The notes beneath the pieces are model-generated. The model was not told the DNA's origin. It saw only the letters and a program-made list of their open reading frames with translations, and did no database searches. This document shows positions 17,273-30,231 of a DNA stretch of 64,000 bases, in pieces (the stretch's first letter is position 1; every line of letters starts with the position of its first letter). Where the stretch lies: positions 62,001 to 126,000 of the forward strand of contig LOER01000023.1 of NCBI GenBank assembly GCA_001515945.1. The letters are read 5' to 3'. The position numbers and the translations under genes were made by a program. Source of the stretch: Desulfitibacter sp. BRH_c19. Lineage in GTDB: Bacteria > Bacillota > DSM-16504 > Desulfitibacterales > Desulfitibacteraceae.

Positions 17273-19102
17273 ATGTCATCGGATAATATACGCAATATAG
17301 CAATAATCGCCCACGTTGACCATGGGAAAACTACTTTAGTTGACAAAATGTTATCTCAGTCAGGAGCTTTTAGGGAGAATGAACAGGTTATTGAAAGGGT
17401 CATGGATTCAAATGACCTTGAAAGAGAAAAGGGTATTACCATACTTGCCAAAAATACATCAATAAAATATAAGGGATATAAAATAAATATATTAGATACT
17501 CCTGGACATGCTGACTTTGGTGGTGAGGTTGAAAGGATTATGAAAATGGTACAAGGAGTGCTTCTTGTAGTGGATGCCTTTGAAGGATGTATGCCACAGA
17601 CAAGATTTGTTCTAAAAAAAGCTTTAGAACAAAACCTGATACCAATAGTTGTTGTAAATAAGATGGATAGAGAAAATGCTAGACCCCTTGAAGTAGTTGA
17701 CGAGGTTTTAGATTTATTTATTGATTTAGGTGCTAATGAAGATCAGCTTGAATTTCCAGTAATTTATGCCTCAGCCTTAGATGGTAAGGCTGGTCTTGAT
17801 ATAGATAACTTGGATACAGATTTCGTGCCCCTCTTCGAAACAATTGTAAATCAAATTCCTGCACCCCAGGGTCAAAAAGATGATCCATTACAAATGCAGG
17901 TAACACTTTTGGATTATAACGATTATCTTGGAAGAATTGCAATTGGGACAATTAATAGAGGTACCATGAAAAAAGGAAATCAGATTATAGTTCTAAAAAG
18001 AGATGGGACGATTGAAACTCACCGAGTAACAAAGCTTTTCACCTTTGAAGGCCTAAAACGAGTTGAAACAGACCAGGTGGCTGCAGGAGACATAGTTGCC
18101 CTAGCTGGCATGGAGCAAATAAATGTTGGAGAAACATTATGTGATGTGGACACATGTGAACCACTCCCATTATTAACAATTGATGAGCCTACCCTGCAAA
18201 TGAGCTTCATAGTAAATAATTCACCTTTTTCAGGTAAAGAAGGAGACCCGGTAACCTCACGCAAGCTAGGAGCAAGGCTAATGAGAGAAATAGAAACTGA
18301 TGTATCATTACGTGTGGAAGAAACATCCAGTCCAGATGTATTCCTAGTTGCTGGAAGAGGAGAACTACATTTAGCAATCTTAATTGAAACAATGCGTAGA
18401 GAAGGTCTAGAATTTCAGGTATCTAAACCTCAGGTAATTACAAAAAGGGTAGATGGCAGAATACATGAACCATTTGAAAACCTAACCATAGATATTCCTG
18501 AAGAATATACAGGTTCAATAATGGAAAAGATAGGGCTGCGTAAAGGAACTTTAATGAATATGACTCACATCAGGGAACAGGTTCGTTTAGAATATTCTAT
18601 CCCTACTCGAGGTCTCGTAGGTTTTAGAACTGAGTTTTTAACTGATACTCGTGGTTATGGAATCCTAAACAGAAGTTTTGACTCCTATAAACCGTATCAA
18701 GGAGATTTTACTAGTAGAACTAGGGGAGTGCTCATAGCCTACGAAAGTGGAACTGCTAATACCTATGGACTTTTAGCAGCAGAGGAAAGAGGCATTCTTT
18801 TCATCGAACCAGGAACTGCAGTTTATGAAGGTATGGTTGTGGGTGAAAACAGCAGAGACCAAGATATTGTTGTAAATATTTGCAAAGAAAAAGCATTAAC
18901 AAATGTGCGTTCCTCCACCAAGGATGATACTGTTAAATTAAAGGGTTCACGTAATCTTTCCCTAGAGCAGGCTTTGGCATATATAGATACTGATGAATAT
19001 TTAGAACTAACTCCAAAGTCCATACGGATACGTAAAAAATACTTGAAAAAGGCAGAACGTGAAAGATTTGAAAAGAACAACAAGAAAAATCCTGTATCAT
19101 AA
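17273..19102 (+). CDS. typA: Ribosome-associated GTPase TypA/BipA
   Basis: 609 aa. EF-G-like translational GTPase acting on 50S subunit assembly and stress adaptation. GTPase motifs: AHVDHGKTT (13-21), DTPGHADFGGEV (about 77), VVNKMDR (about 127) and SALDGKAG. Domains II, III and V follow, and the BipA-specific C-terminal domain contains TNVRSSTKDDTVKLKG and LTPKSIRIRKK. Start ATG is preceded by AAAGGAGG at a good distance. It stands alone on the plus strand between minus-strand genes, with the shared leader hairpin directly upstream and a terminator overlapping its stop codon. Confidence 0.98.
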   Translation: MSSDNIRNIAIIAHVDHGKTTLVDKMLSQSGAFRENEQVIERVMDSNDLEREKGITILAKNTSIKYKGYKINILDTPGHADFGGEVERIMKMVQGVLLVVDAFEGCMPQTRFVLKKALEQNLIPIVVVNKMDRENARPLEVVDEVLDLFIDLGANEDQLEFPVIYASALDGKAGLDIDNLDTDFVPLFETIVNQIPAPQGQKDDPLQMQVTLLDYNDYLGRIAIGTINRGTMKKGNQIIVLKRDGTIETHRVTKLFTFEGLKRVETDQVAAGDIVALAGMEQINVGETLCDVDTCEPLPLLTIDEPTLQMSFIVNNSPFSGKEGDPVTSRKLGARLMREIETDVSLRVEETSSPDVFLVAGRGELHLAILIETMRREGLEFQVSKPQVITKRVDGRIHEPFENLTIDIPEEYTGSIMEKIGLRKGTLMNMTHIREQVRLEYSIPTRGLVGFRTEFLTDTRGYGILNRSFDSYKPYQGDFTSRTRGVLIAYESGTANTYGLLAAEERGILFIEPGTAVYEGMVVGENSRDQDIVVNICKEKALTNVRSSTKDDTVKLKGSRNLSLEQALAYIDTDEYLELTPKSIRIRKKYLKKAERERFEKNNKKNPVS

Positions 19103-19120
19103 TAAGATACAGGATTTTTT
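19086..19120 (+). terminator. Terminator of typA (bidirectional stem)
   Basis: Perfect 13-bp stem (19086-19098 and 19106-19118) with a seven-base loop that contains the typA stop codon, followed by TTTTTTG. The A-rich left arm means it may also serve the convergent gdhA transcript, whose stop is at 19141. Confidence 0.9.
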
Positions 19121-19140
19121 GTTTAGTTATTGATAATATC

Positions 19141-23095
<3,955 letters not shown>

Positions 23096-23159
23096 GGAGT
23101 TTCCTCTCTTTTTAATCAATCTCACGCTAAATTAAGCTCCTAATTCATAACAAAATAGA

Positions 23160-23290
23160 GTGAACTCGTTCAGCCAAAGCTGAACATTGGGGAATCAGAT
23201 GGAGACTCTACTCCACCTGATTTAGAGCCAACTTATAGAAGTGGGGGTCTTAACCCACATAAAATATTTCGGATAAAACAAAACTTGGCT
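23160..23290 (+). repeat. Dispersed structured element, copy A (longest relative of B and C)
   Basis: Two successive hairpins: GTTCAGC-CAAA-GCTGAAC (perfect 7 bp) and AATCAGATGGAG/CTCCACCTGATT with a six-base loop. They are followed by TTTAGAGC and an outer stem AGCCAACTT (23226-23234) / AACTTGGCT (23282-23290) enclosing GTGGG/CCCAC. The first 67 bases match copy B (28981-29049, opposite strand) at about 91 percent by eye. The GGAGANTCTACTCC core and TTTAGAGC linker are shared with copy D at 58.3 kb. No coding potential. It fills most of the 350-nt gap between prkA and the PEP-binding gene. Confidence 0.75.
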
Positions 23291-23299
23291 AGTGAAAAT

Positions 23300-23349
23300 A
23301 AAAAACGCCCCCAATAGACCCGCCTAGAAAGCAGGTCTATTGAGGACGT
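23300..23349 (-). terminator. Terminator of prkA
   Basis: On the minus strand a 16-bp stem (two G-U pairs) runs from ACGTCCTCAATAGACC to GGTCTATTGGGGGCGT and is followed by TTTTTTATTTT. It lies about 100 nt after the prkA stop codon, so prkA is transcriptionally separate from the PEP-binding protein and gdhA. Confidence 0.92.
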
Positions 23350-23445
23350 CATCGCCCTACATTATTTTCTTAAATTGTATTATAGCACAGTAATCTTGTT
23401 TCGGAAAGTATATTTGCATGCAAAATTTAATAACATATTTTTACA

Positions 23446-25299
23446 TTATCTAAATGCTAAACCAGCAATGTTATTTAACAGTTCTGATGCACACAACTCG
23501 CAATATCCATTATAGTCAATCAAATGCTTAGTTGCTTTATTTAGGGTTTTTCTATCTTCATGGTGATAAGAGCCTACTTTTAAGCTAATTATTTCTCTGA
23601 AATCATAAAAGAGCTTCTTATCAACAGCTTCCTTTAAGACACTATGGGAACTATAATCTAAATCCAATTCTTTTAAATTTTTCTCTGTAAACCTGATTGC
23701 TATTTCCTCTCTAAATCCATTTTTAGCATTCTCACTAATCCCTATGTTTTCTTCCAAACTTCTCATAAAATTTTCATCAGCTTCCGTATCATTTAAATAT
23801 GAGTTTATCATCTTAAGATATTCTCTAAATATTACTCGGGCTTCCTTTGAAAAGGAGGATTTACAGAGATTATAAAAATCATTGGTATATTTTTTGATGT
23901 ACTCTTGTCTAACTAGTTCTATATAACCTAAATATTTCTCGTTGTTTGTACTGTCACTAAATCCAGCCTCAAGCAAGGATCTTTTTAATGCCTTTAATAT
24001 TTCATGTCCATTTAAACATTCATTCTGGTGTTTGACTAGCAAGGAACACATAAGATTAACTAAAATTCGAGGATCAATACCCTCCATTCCTTCCCCTGGA
24101 AACTCCATTTTTAAGTCTTTTAAATCTTTTCCAGAAAACCCTTCTGCTTTTTCCCCATTATAAAGCTTTAGTTTCTTTATTAAAGTTAAGCCTTGCTTTT
24201 GAGATGGTTTTAACCTTGTTAAGACAGCAAAAGCTGCAATACTCCATAGGGCATGGGGTGCTATGTGAACATTTATATCACTTTTATTAATTATTTTCTC
24301 ATAAATTTTGATTTCATTGTTTACCTCTAAGTTATACATTACAGGTACAGTAACCATCCTTGAACGTAGAGCTGCATTTTTTTCATTATTAATAAAGTCC
24401 TTGTATTCTGCTTCATTACTATGAGCAATAACCATTTCATCAGCTGAAATTAAGGCGTATCTCCCCACTTTAAAATTGCCTTCCTGAGATAAGTTCAATA
24501 AATTATATAAAAACTTTTCATCAAATTTAAAAATCTCCTGAAATTCCATTAATCCTCTATTTGCTTTATTGAACTCTCCATCAAATCTATACGCCCTTGG
24601 ATCTGACTCTGATCCGTATTTACAAATAGTTGAAAAATCTATGCTCCCTGTTAATTCAGAAATGTCTTGAGATTTTGGATCTGATGGAGTAAAAGTTCCA
24701 ATTCCCCTTCTTTCTTCCTCAGAAATCACTATCCTTTCAACTAGTACATCTTCAATACATCCATTATACTTTTCACGCAAATTGACTTTACATGAAGGAC
24801 ATAAATTTCCTTCTATATATATGCCATACTGATCCTGAAACATACCTCTCATATGGTCTGGAATCAGGTGCAGAGGCTCTTCATGCATGGGACATCCTTT
24901 GATTCCATACAAAGTGCCTGCTTCTGTTTTGCTATACTTCTCTAAACCTTTTTTTAACATATTAACTATTGTAGATTTACCTCCACCTACAGGACCCACC
25001 AATACCAAAATTCTTTTCCTAACATCTAATCTTCTTGCTGCAGAACAAAGATAGTCTTCTACAATCTTTTCAAGGGTCTTATCTAGGCCAAACAACTCAA
25101 CTGAAAAAAAATTGTACTGTTTTTCTCCATTTATTTCTCTAAAACCTTGGGATAAAATCATGTCATATATTCTGCTATGAGCTAATCTTACAATATTTGG
25201 ATTGCTCTTAACCATTTGCAGATATTTTACAAAGCTGCCTTCCCATTTTAGTTTCTTCATATCTTCTTGGGATTTTTTGAGCTTTTCTAAAAAGTCCAT
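23446..25299 (-). CDS. prkA: PrkA serine protein kinase / AAA+ protein
   Basis: 617 aa, close to the family's usual 630-640. N-terminal AAA-type domain with Walker A LVGPVGGGKSTIV near residue 104 and a C-terminal PrkA kinase-like region. Diagnostic stretches: GCPMHEEPLHLIP, GNLCPSCKVNLREKY, RGLMEFQEIFKF, RYALISADEMVIAHSNEAEY and LRSRMVTVPV. In Bacillus it acts in sporulation and stress, possibly as protease rather than kinase. Start ATG with AAGGGGG upstream. Its usual partners yhbH and spoVR are 7 kb away on the same strand; a strong terminator closes this transcript. Confidence 0.96.
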   Translation of the reverse strand: MDFLEKLKKSQEDMKKLKWEGSFVKYLQMVKSNPNIVRLAHSRIYDMILSQGFREINGEKQYNFFSVELFGLDKTLEKIVEDYLCSAARRLDVRKRILVLVGPVGGGKSTIVNMLKKGLEKYSKTEAGTLYGIKGCPMHEEPLHLIPDHMRGMFQDQYGIYIEGNLCPSCKVNLREKYNGCIEDVLVERIVISEEERRGIGTFTPSDPKSQDISELTGSIDFSTICKYGSESDPRAYRFDGEFNKANRGLMEFQEIFKFDEKFLYNLLNLSQEGNFKVGRYALISADEMVIAHSNEAEYKDFINNEKNAALRSRMVTVPVMYNLEVNNEIKIYEKIINKSDINVHIAPHALWSIAAFAVLTRLKPSQKQGLTLIKKLKLYNGEKAEGFSGKDLKDLKMEFPGEGMEGIDPRILVNLMCSLLVKHQNECLNGHEILKALKRSLLEAGFSDSTNNEKYLGYIELVRQEYIKKYTNDFYNLCKSSFSKEARVIFREYLKMINSYLNDTEADENFMRSLEENIGISENAKNGFREEIAIRFTEKNLKELDLDYSSHSVLKEAVDKKLFYDFREIISLKVGSYHHEDRKTLNKATKHLIDYNGYCELCASELLNNIAGLAFR

Positions 25300-25446
25300 T
25301 CTGTTCCCCCTTGGCAGAAAGCTAGATAGATAGTCACTTTACCTTAAATATATGTATAACTTTTTTTGAGTATGAGTAATACTAACAAATAATGGGTATT
25401 TTATAATAAGGAAGAAATAAATATATTAATAGGTGGAGGTGTTACT

Positions 25447-25605
25447 TTGGCTTACATATGCAGTCAATGTGGGAAAACCTCAAGATTACCGGATTTTTGC
25501 TGTGGTAAATCAACAGTTAGACAAGGATCTTACTTATGTAAAACTTGCAGCAATACATCTAGTATAGAGCAGGAATGTTGCGGAACAAATATGGTTAAAA
25601 TGTAG
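25447..25605 (+). CDS. 52-aa Cys-rich zinc-ribbon-like protein
   Basis: Short gene with a TTG start seven bases after a perfect GGAGG (25435-25439), ended by a strong terminator. The protein has two similar halves, each with CxxC followed later by CC: CSQC...FCC and CKTC...ECC, giving eight cysteines in 52 residues. This suggests one or two structural zinc sites or a metal-sensing role. No transmembrane segment or signal peptide. I do not recognise a named family. It lies upstream of, and in line with, the PGI-like cupin gene, but the terminator between them argues for separate transcripts. Confidence 0.75.
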   Translation: MAYICSQCGKTSRLPDFCCGKSTVRQGSYLCKTCSNTSSIEQECCGTNMVKM

Positions 25606-25611
25606 TGATTA

Positions 25612-25647
25612 AAAATAACCAGCTTAATGTCATAAGCTGGTTATTTT
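25612..25647 (+). terminator. Terminator of the 52-aa protein gene
   Basis: Perfect 15-bp stem (25612-25626 and 25633-25647) with a six-base loop and an A/T-rich base ending in TTATTTTA. It begins seven bases after the TAG stop. Confidence 0.88.
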
Positions 25648-25721
25648 ACAGTTTTCTTTTGTAATCTTTTATAATTTATACTATAATGATTTAAAAGAAG
25701 CTGCCAAGGAGGCCTTTATTA

Positions 25722-26462
25722 ATGATATTTGGTACAGATATTATTCTTACGGATAAGGGTACTATAGTCTTTACCGAAGGAATAATTCATCCTGTTGAAC
25801 CAGAAATTGGCACTATAAAAGATGCAATTTCCTTCTTTTATTATAAGGTAGCGCCGACTGAAGTCCCCTTGTATTATAGATACAAAAATATTTATTATGA
25901 ACAGGATGAAACAATCTTTAATGAAGTTAATATCCGATACGATATTGTTGTGATGTTTCCAGGAAAAATTGGAAAAGAATTCATTAAAACAATAGGTACT
26001 TTTCAACCTTTGAAAAGTACAGGGAAGGAAACCTATTCAGAGTATTATGAAGTGTTATCCGGAGAAGCTATCTTTTTACTCCAAAAAAATGGCCGCAACA
26101 ATGAAGTGGAAGAAGTCATTGCAATTGAAGCCAAAACAGGCGACAAAGTATACATACCCTCCAACTATGGCCATGTTATCATTAACCCCGGCGAAAGCTT
26201 TTTAGTTGTTGCTAACTTAATTGCTGCAAATGTAAGTGCTATCTCTGAAGCATTTTTGGAGAAGTCAGGAGCTGCTTATTTCTATATAGAAACTGAAAAG
26301 GGTAAGTGTGACTGGATAAAAAATCCAGACTATAAAAACTCGGTAGGGTTAAAAATAAAAGCCGCACCAAATTTGGAGCAGCCTATATCAGATATAAAAG
26401 ATAAACCCTTGTATAGTGCATTTATAGAAAATCCTCAGTGTTTTGCAATACTTACAAATTAA
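25722..26462 (+). CDS. Cupin protein of the archaeal-type glucose-6-phosphate isomerase family
   Basis: 246 aa. The central part (about 95-190) matches the cupin PGI fold: EYYEVLSGEAIFLLQ, AKTGDKVYIPSNYGHVIINPGESFLVVANLIA. In characterised archaeal cupin PGIs metal is bound by an HxH pair, a Glu and a later His. Here the Glu (SEYYEV) and the late His (NYGHV) are visible, but the HxH position reads STGKET, so the metal site looks incomplete. Isomerase activity is therefore doubtful; a sugar-phosphate-binding role is possible. AAGGAGG precedes the ATG. Single gene with its own terminators on both sides. Confidence 0.75.
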   Translation: MIFGTDIILTDKGTIVFTEGIIHPVEPEIGTIKDAISFFYYKVAPTEVPLYYRYKNIYYEQDETIFNEVNIRYDIVVMFPGKIGKEFIKTIGTFQPLKSTGKETYSEYYEVLSGEAIFLLQKNGRNNEVEEVIAIEAKTGDKVYIPSNYGHVIINPGESFLVVANLIAANVSAISEAFLEKSGAAYFYIETEKGKCDWIKNPDYKNSVGLKIKAAPNLEQPISDIKDKPLYSAFIENPQCFAILTN

Positions 26463-26497
26463 AAGAAAAGACCATATGTCTTGGTCTTTTCTTTTTT
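26461..26497. terminator. Shared bidirectional terminator between the cupin gene and the lipoprotein gene
   Basis: 14-bp perfect stem (26461-26474 and 26482-26495, AAAAGAAAAGACCA and its complement), followed by TT on the plus strand and preceded by A's, so T-runs form in both directions. It overlaps the stop codons of both convergent genes. Confidence 0.9.
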
Positions 26498-27749
26498 ACT
26501 CTTTTTCTGCCTGCTGAAGCTGCAAGGTTACAATTTCCCCTGGAATCTCCATTTCAATAGTCTGACCTTCAACTGTCTCAATAGTTAACATTAATGGAGT
26601 TGGTTTATTCTCTTCTTTAGGAGCAATTTCTAAATTTTTAATGGGCTTGGGAATTTCTACTTTTACATTTCCTTCTTTGGTCTCGATCATTAGCGTCATG
26701 GGACTATTGCCTGATGATGGGGAATTACCCTGATTCTTAGAACTCGAACCACTGCTTTTCTGGTTGCCAAGCAATTTGAACCGCTCATCTAAAAGATATG
26801 TATTCTCTTGAGTTATTAATCTTACAGGAACTATCTTTCCAGGAACATCAAAGTTTCCATTCTTAAGAGTCTTTTCACTATCCCACTGATCATCCTTAAT
26901 TAACTGGGCTGCTGCTTTCAGCGCGTTTCTAGCAATCATTTGTGGCATATAATCCACTTCTCCATCATGAAAACCCTGTTTGATTGCTTCAGTTGCTTCC
27001 TTAGTGGCACCTAAGCCTACTGTAATCACCTGAGGATCTCTACCAACAGTATCAAGAGCTTCCACACCCTTTAATGCTAGCAGGCTAGATGGAAATATGC
27101 TACCAATAATATTTTGATTTTGACTTAAATCCCTTGCAATAAAATCTGCAGCCCCTTCTATATCATCAGCAGGTAAATTCCTAATAGCATATTGCATTTT
27201 GGCCTTTTCTAACTCATCGACAACCTCCTTTACCATTTCTGCAAAAGCTGTTGCATTAGTTTCAAAGGTATATATTACTATCTCACCTGGAGTTCCTTCT
27301 AGCTTCTTGCCAATAAAGCTCCCTTGTATCTGACCAATTCTAACAAAATCAGGAGCAATATGTCCATCTAAAGGAACCTGCTCGGGCATTACCCCAATGG
27401 AGATTAGCTTAACACCTTCCTCCATGATTTTTGTTGCAACCTCGCTGTTACCTTTTCCCGGGCCAAATTGTATAATTGCTGCATCTATATCTTCCTTTAA
27501 CATTTCATCCACTTTTTTTCGTAAATCCTCTTCAGTTGGTGCCATTTCGACTGAGGCCAAAGCTACATTTTCCTTTTTAGCTTCCTCTTCCATAGTTTTT
27601 TCCATTATCTTAGCAATATCCTCCTCAATCAAGGTAAATATAACACCAACCTTTCCTTCAGGAGGCTTAGGTTTTTGTGGAGGAGATTGGTTGCAACCAA
27701 ATATAAATAGAATACACAATAACCCGCCAAGCACCATACGAAATTTCAT
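26496..27749 (-). CDS. Orphan periplasmic-binding-fold lipoprotein
   Basis: 417 aa. Signal peptide with lipobox IFGC near residue 19, so exported and lipid-anchored. Residues 35-310 have the type I periplasmic binding fold of sugar/BMP-type receptors (VGVIFTLIEED, EEGVKLISIGVMPEQ, QVITVGLGATKEATEAIKQG); the DUF3798 family is my best guess. After a Ser/Asn-rich linker (about 325-340) the C terminus contains two similar units, MTLMIETKEGNVKVEIPKPI and LMLTIETVEGQTIEMEIPGE, an internal duplication. No permease or ATPase is adjacent, so the ligand and role (transport or sensing) are unknown. Confidence 0.75.
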   Translation of the reverse strand: MKFRMVLGGLLCILFIFGCNQSPPQKPKPPEGKVGVIFTLIEEDIAKIMEKTMEEEAKKENVALASVEMAPTEEDLRKKVDEMLKEDIDAAIIQFGPGKGNSEVATKIMEEGVKLISIGVMPEQVPLDGHIAPDFVRIGQIQGSFIGKKLEGTPGEIVIYTFETNATAFAEMVKEVVDELEKAKMQYAIRNLPADDIEGAADFIARDLSQNQNIIGSIFPSSLLALKGVEALDTVGRDPQVITVGLGATKEATEAIKQGFHDGEVDYMPQMIARNALKAAAQLIKDDQWDSEKTLKNGNFDVPGKIVPVRLITQENTYLLDERFKLLGNQKSSGSSSKNQGNSPSSGNSPMTLMIETKEGNVKVEIPKPIKNLEIAPKEENKPTPLMLTIETVEGQTIEMEIPGEIVTLQLQQAEKE

Positions 27750-27807
27750 AATCGAATTCTCGCTCCTTTCAGATGATAGTTCAAAATATTCCCTTTAAAC
27801 ACATCCA

Positions 27808-28938
27808 TTAAGTATAGTGTGGCGTCTTTTCCCTTGTTTTATCCAGAGCATCTTTGATTTCGTGGACAACCTCCAAATGGTTCTCAATATGCATACTTTT
27901 CTCAAGAAGGGTTTTGCTCTGTTGATTACCTATCTGACCTAAAGCCCATGCAGCATGTACTCTCATTTTATAATCTTCATGATTTAAAAATGGTTCTATC
28001 AAATGAATTGCGTCAGATTGCTTCTGATTACCTAGAACAATTAAAGCATTTCTTTGCAGAACTTTTTTTCCGCACCAACCAAAAGCGGCTCTTGAAAAAA
28101 GTTGTTTAAATTTTGAATTAGTTAACGTTAAGATATCTTTTAAACTAATATCTAAAAAATCCAGGGGTTCAAGGTATTTGTGTCCATTAGGTGAAACACC
28201 TTTATTATTAGGGCATACCTCTTGGCAGATATCACATCCCATTAGGTTGCTACCTATTAATGGACGTAATTTTTTAGGGACTATTTCCTTAGCTTGAGTG
28301 ACATAGGCTAGGCATTTATGCGGGTTTAAGGTATACATTCCTTCTATAGCACCTGTAGGACAAGCTTTGATACAGACTTTACAATTCTTGCAACCGGTCT
28401 CTACTGAAGAAACTTCAGTAATGCCAAGTTCAATTGTTAGCAATATTTCTCCAAGGAATATCCAGGAACCTGTGGCTTTTGTATAAAAGCAAGAATTCTG
28501 CCCTATCCAACCAAGCCCTATTTTTTCTGCAAGAAACCTTTCTAATAAAGGGCTACTATCCACTAGCGCCTTATACTCGAAACTTTCTTCTTCTGACTTC
28601 AAATATTCTATTACCTTATTCATTTTTTGCTTCATAACTAGATGATAATCCATTCCCCGCGTATAACGAGCTACCTGTGCTTTGAGAGGTTCTGGGCTAG
28701 ATTCTACATCAGAATAGTAACCAAGTCCAAGTACAAGAATTGACTTTACATTAGGTAAAACTAATTGGGGAGATGTACGAAGATTAAGATCTGGGTTTTC
28801 AAAACGAGAGTTATATCCTTTTCTACGCCTTTCTGTTAAAACATCCAAACGGTCTTTTAAAAAATCCGGTTCTACTATACCAACCAGATCAAATCCCATG
28901 TCCTTGCAAAATTTTATCAGCTTTTCACTTAGATTCAT
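27808..28938 (-). CDS. queG: Epoxyqueuosine reductase QueG
   Basis: 376 aa. Cobalamin- and Fe-S-dependent enzyme that reduces epoxyqueuosine to queuosine in tRNA. N-terminal domain with CARYTRGMDYH-like segment (VARYTRGMDYHLVMK near 90) and DSSPLLERFLAEKIGLGWIGQNS near 125. Two 4Fe-4S motifs follow, CKNCKVCIKACPTGAI near 185 and MGCDICQEVCPNN near 235. C-terminal HEAT-like repeats (RNALIVLGN, VHAAWALGQIGN) run from 290 to 350. It needs B12, which links it to the corrinoid genes at 53-57 kb. Single gene; structured element B lies just upstream of its start. Confidence 0.96.
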   Translation of the reverse strand: MNLSEKLIKFCKDMGFDLVGIVEPDFLKDRLDVLTERRRKGYNSRFENPDLNLRTSPQLVLPNVKSILVLGLGYYSDVESSPEPLKAQVARYTRGMDYHLVMKQKMNKVIEYLKSEEESFEYKALVDSSPLLERFLAEKIGLGWIGQNSCFYTKATGSWIFLGEILLTIELGITEVSSVETGCKNCKVCIKACPTGAIEGMYTLNPHKCLAYVTQAKEIVPKKLRPLIGSNLMGCDICQEVCPNNKGVSPNGHKYLEPLDFLDISLKDILTLTNSKFKQLFSRAAFGWCGKKVLQRNALIVLGNQKQSDAIHLIEPFLNHEDYKMRVHAAWALGQIGNQQSKTLLEKSMHIENHLEVVHEIKDALDKTREKTPHYT

Positions 28939-28949
28939 TAATCTACACC

Positions 28950-29049
28950 TTTATCCAAAAAATTCTATACTTCTTTAAGATTCTAAATCAGGTGGAGTAA
29001 AGCCTCCATCTGATTCCCCGATGTTCAGCATTAGCTGAATGAGTTCACT
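28950..29049 (-). repeat. Dispersed structured element, copy B
   Basis: Read on the minus strand it begins GTGAACTCATTCAGC, forms hairpin GTTCAGC/GCTGAAT-type then the AATCAGATGGAG/CTCCACCTGATT hairpin, and ends TAGAATTTTTTGGATAAA. About 91 percent identical to copy A over 67 bases. Its 3' end (18 bases, 28950-28967) is repeated exactly next to copy C. It lies between dedA and queG. Confidence 0.75.
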
Positions 29050-29054
29050 TTTCA

Positions 29055-29657
29055 TTATTTTAGATATTTGCTAAATCTACTACAAAAACGGATAATAATA
29101 TAATACACTACACCCAATGATAATACACCTGGGAAAACCATAGATGAATAGTTCACGACAACCTGCCAGTTACTTTTAAATACGATGCCTGCTATTAACA
29201 ACCCACCACACCACAGATATGTCCCCATGAGGGTATAACAGAAATACTGGGTGGGATACATTTTAGTCATTCCAGCAAAGTAAGATACATATTTTCCACA
29301 AAATAGAGGTCTGCTAAATACAACAACCATTGGTCCGTATCTTTCCAACCATTTCTGCCCAGATAAGAATTTTGTATGGTATCCTAGGTTTACTTTCTTA
29401 ATCTTAGATAGAATTTTCTTACCCCAAAGAAAAGATAAAAAGAATGGTACCATTGAACCTAAAGAAAAGCCCATGACCCCTGAAAATAGGGCGGGCCAAA
29501 AAGACAGAAAACCTCCAGCCACTAAAAAGCCTGCAAATATTATAAAATAGGCACCTGGAAAAGGTATTGATAGACCCTCAAGAAGCATTACGAAAAAAAT
29601 TCCAGGATACCCTATTAAAATCATATAATATAGTATAGAATCTATAACTGATGACAT
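29055..29657 (-). CDS. DedA family membrane protein
   Basis: 200 aa with about five hydrophobic segments. DedA/SNARE-associated family members act in membrane homeostasis, several as lipid-carrier (undecaprenyl phosphate) translocases. Family features: GIFFVMLLEGLSIPFPGAYFIIFAGFLVAGG at the N terminus with the membrane-embedded Glu and Pro, LSFLWGKKIL, the F-GRP-like FSRPLFCGKYVSYFAGMTKM near 110-130 and a YxxxxGTYLWCG stretch. Start codons of this gene and the divergent gene at 29692 are only 34 nt apart, so their promoters must overlap. Confidence 0.88.
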   Translation of the reverse strand: MSSVIDSILYYMILIGYPGIFFVMLLEGLSIPFPGAYFIIFAGFLVAGGFLSFWPALFSGVMGFSLGSMVPFFLSFLWGKKILSKIKKVNLGYHTKFLSGQKWLERYGPMVVVFSRPLFCGKYVSYFAGMTKMYPTQYFCYTLMGTYLWCGGLLIAGIVFKSNWQVVVNYSSMVFPGVLSLGVVYYIIIRFCSRFSKYLK

Positions 29658-29691
29658 TAACTCAACTCCAATACTATTAAGGAGATTAAAT

Positions 29692-30231
29692 ATGGAGCTT
29701 ACATTAATAGATTATCAAGAGATATATGAATTATTAAATCCAGGACCTTTGGATACAAAGGACTGTGGAACCCTGTGTAAAGCTGCTTGCTGTCAAACCT
29801 ACAACCAGGATATGGGGATGTATTTAATGCCTGGGGAAGAAAAAATGTTCAACTCTGAAGATATGGACTGGTTATCATGGGAAACCCATAATCCCCAAAA
29901 TTATGATTTTCCCGGAAGTTGGTTACAACCTGTATACTATGCAAAATGTTTAAAGCCTTGTCCGAGAGAAAAGCGCCCTATACAGTGCAGAACTTTTCCA
30001 TTAACTCCCCACATTACAAAAGATGGCAATTTAATACTAATTTGGGAGACTTTGAAGCTTCCATATACGTGTCCTCTGATAGAAAAAAAATCATCCCTCA
30101 ACAGTAATTATGTAGAAGGATTACAAAAAGCCTGGTCAAAATTAATTAAAAACAGTTTAATAAAGGATTTGATCAATTGGGACTCCAGACAAAGAGAAAA
30201 AGAGAAATTAACACTTTCCCCTTATCTATAA
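29692..30231 (+). CDS. Cys-rich YkgJ-like protein of unknown function
   Basis: 179 aa. Cysteines cluster as DCGTLCKAACCQTY near residue 25 and CLKPCPREKRPIQCRTFPL near 85, resembling the CxxCxxCC families (YkgJ-like) thought to bind zinc or Fe-S clusters. Two late Cys residues are less conserved. No signal peptide or membrane helix. Ribosome-binding site AAGGAG before ATG. Divergent from dedA. Its last six bases overlap the convergent zinc-ribbon gene at 30226. Confidence 0.72.
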   Translation: MELTLIDYQEIYELLNPGPLDTKDCGTLCKAACCQTYNQDMGMYLMPGEEKMFNSEDMDWLSWETHNPQNYDFPGSWLQPVYYAKCLKPCPREKRPIQCRTFPLTPHITKDGNLILIWETLKLPYTCPLIEKKSSLNSNYVEGLQKAWSKLIKNSLIKDLINWDSRQREKEKLTLSPYL

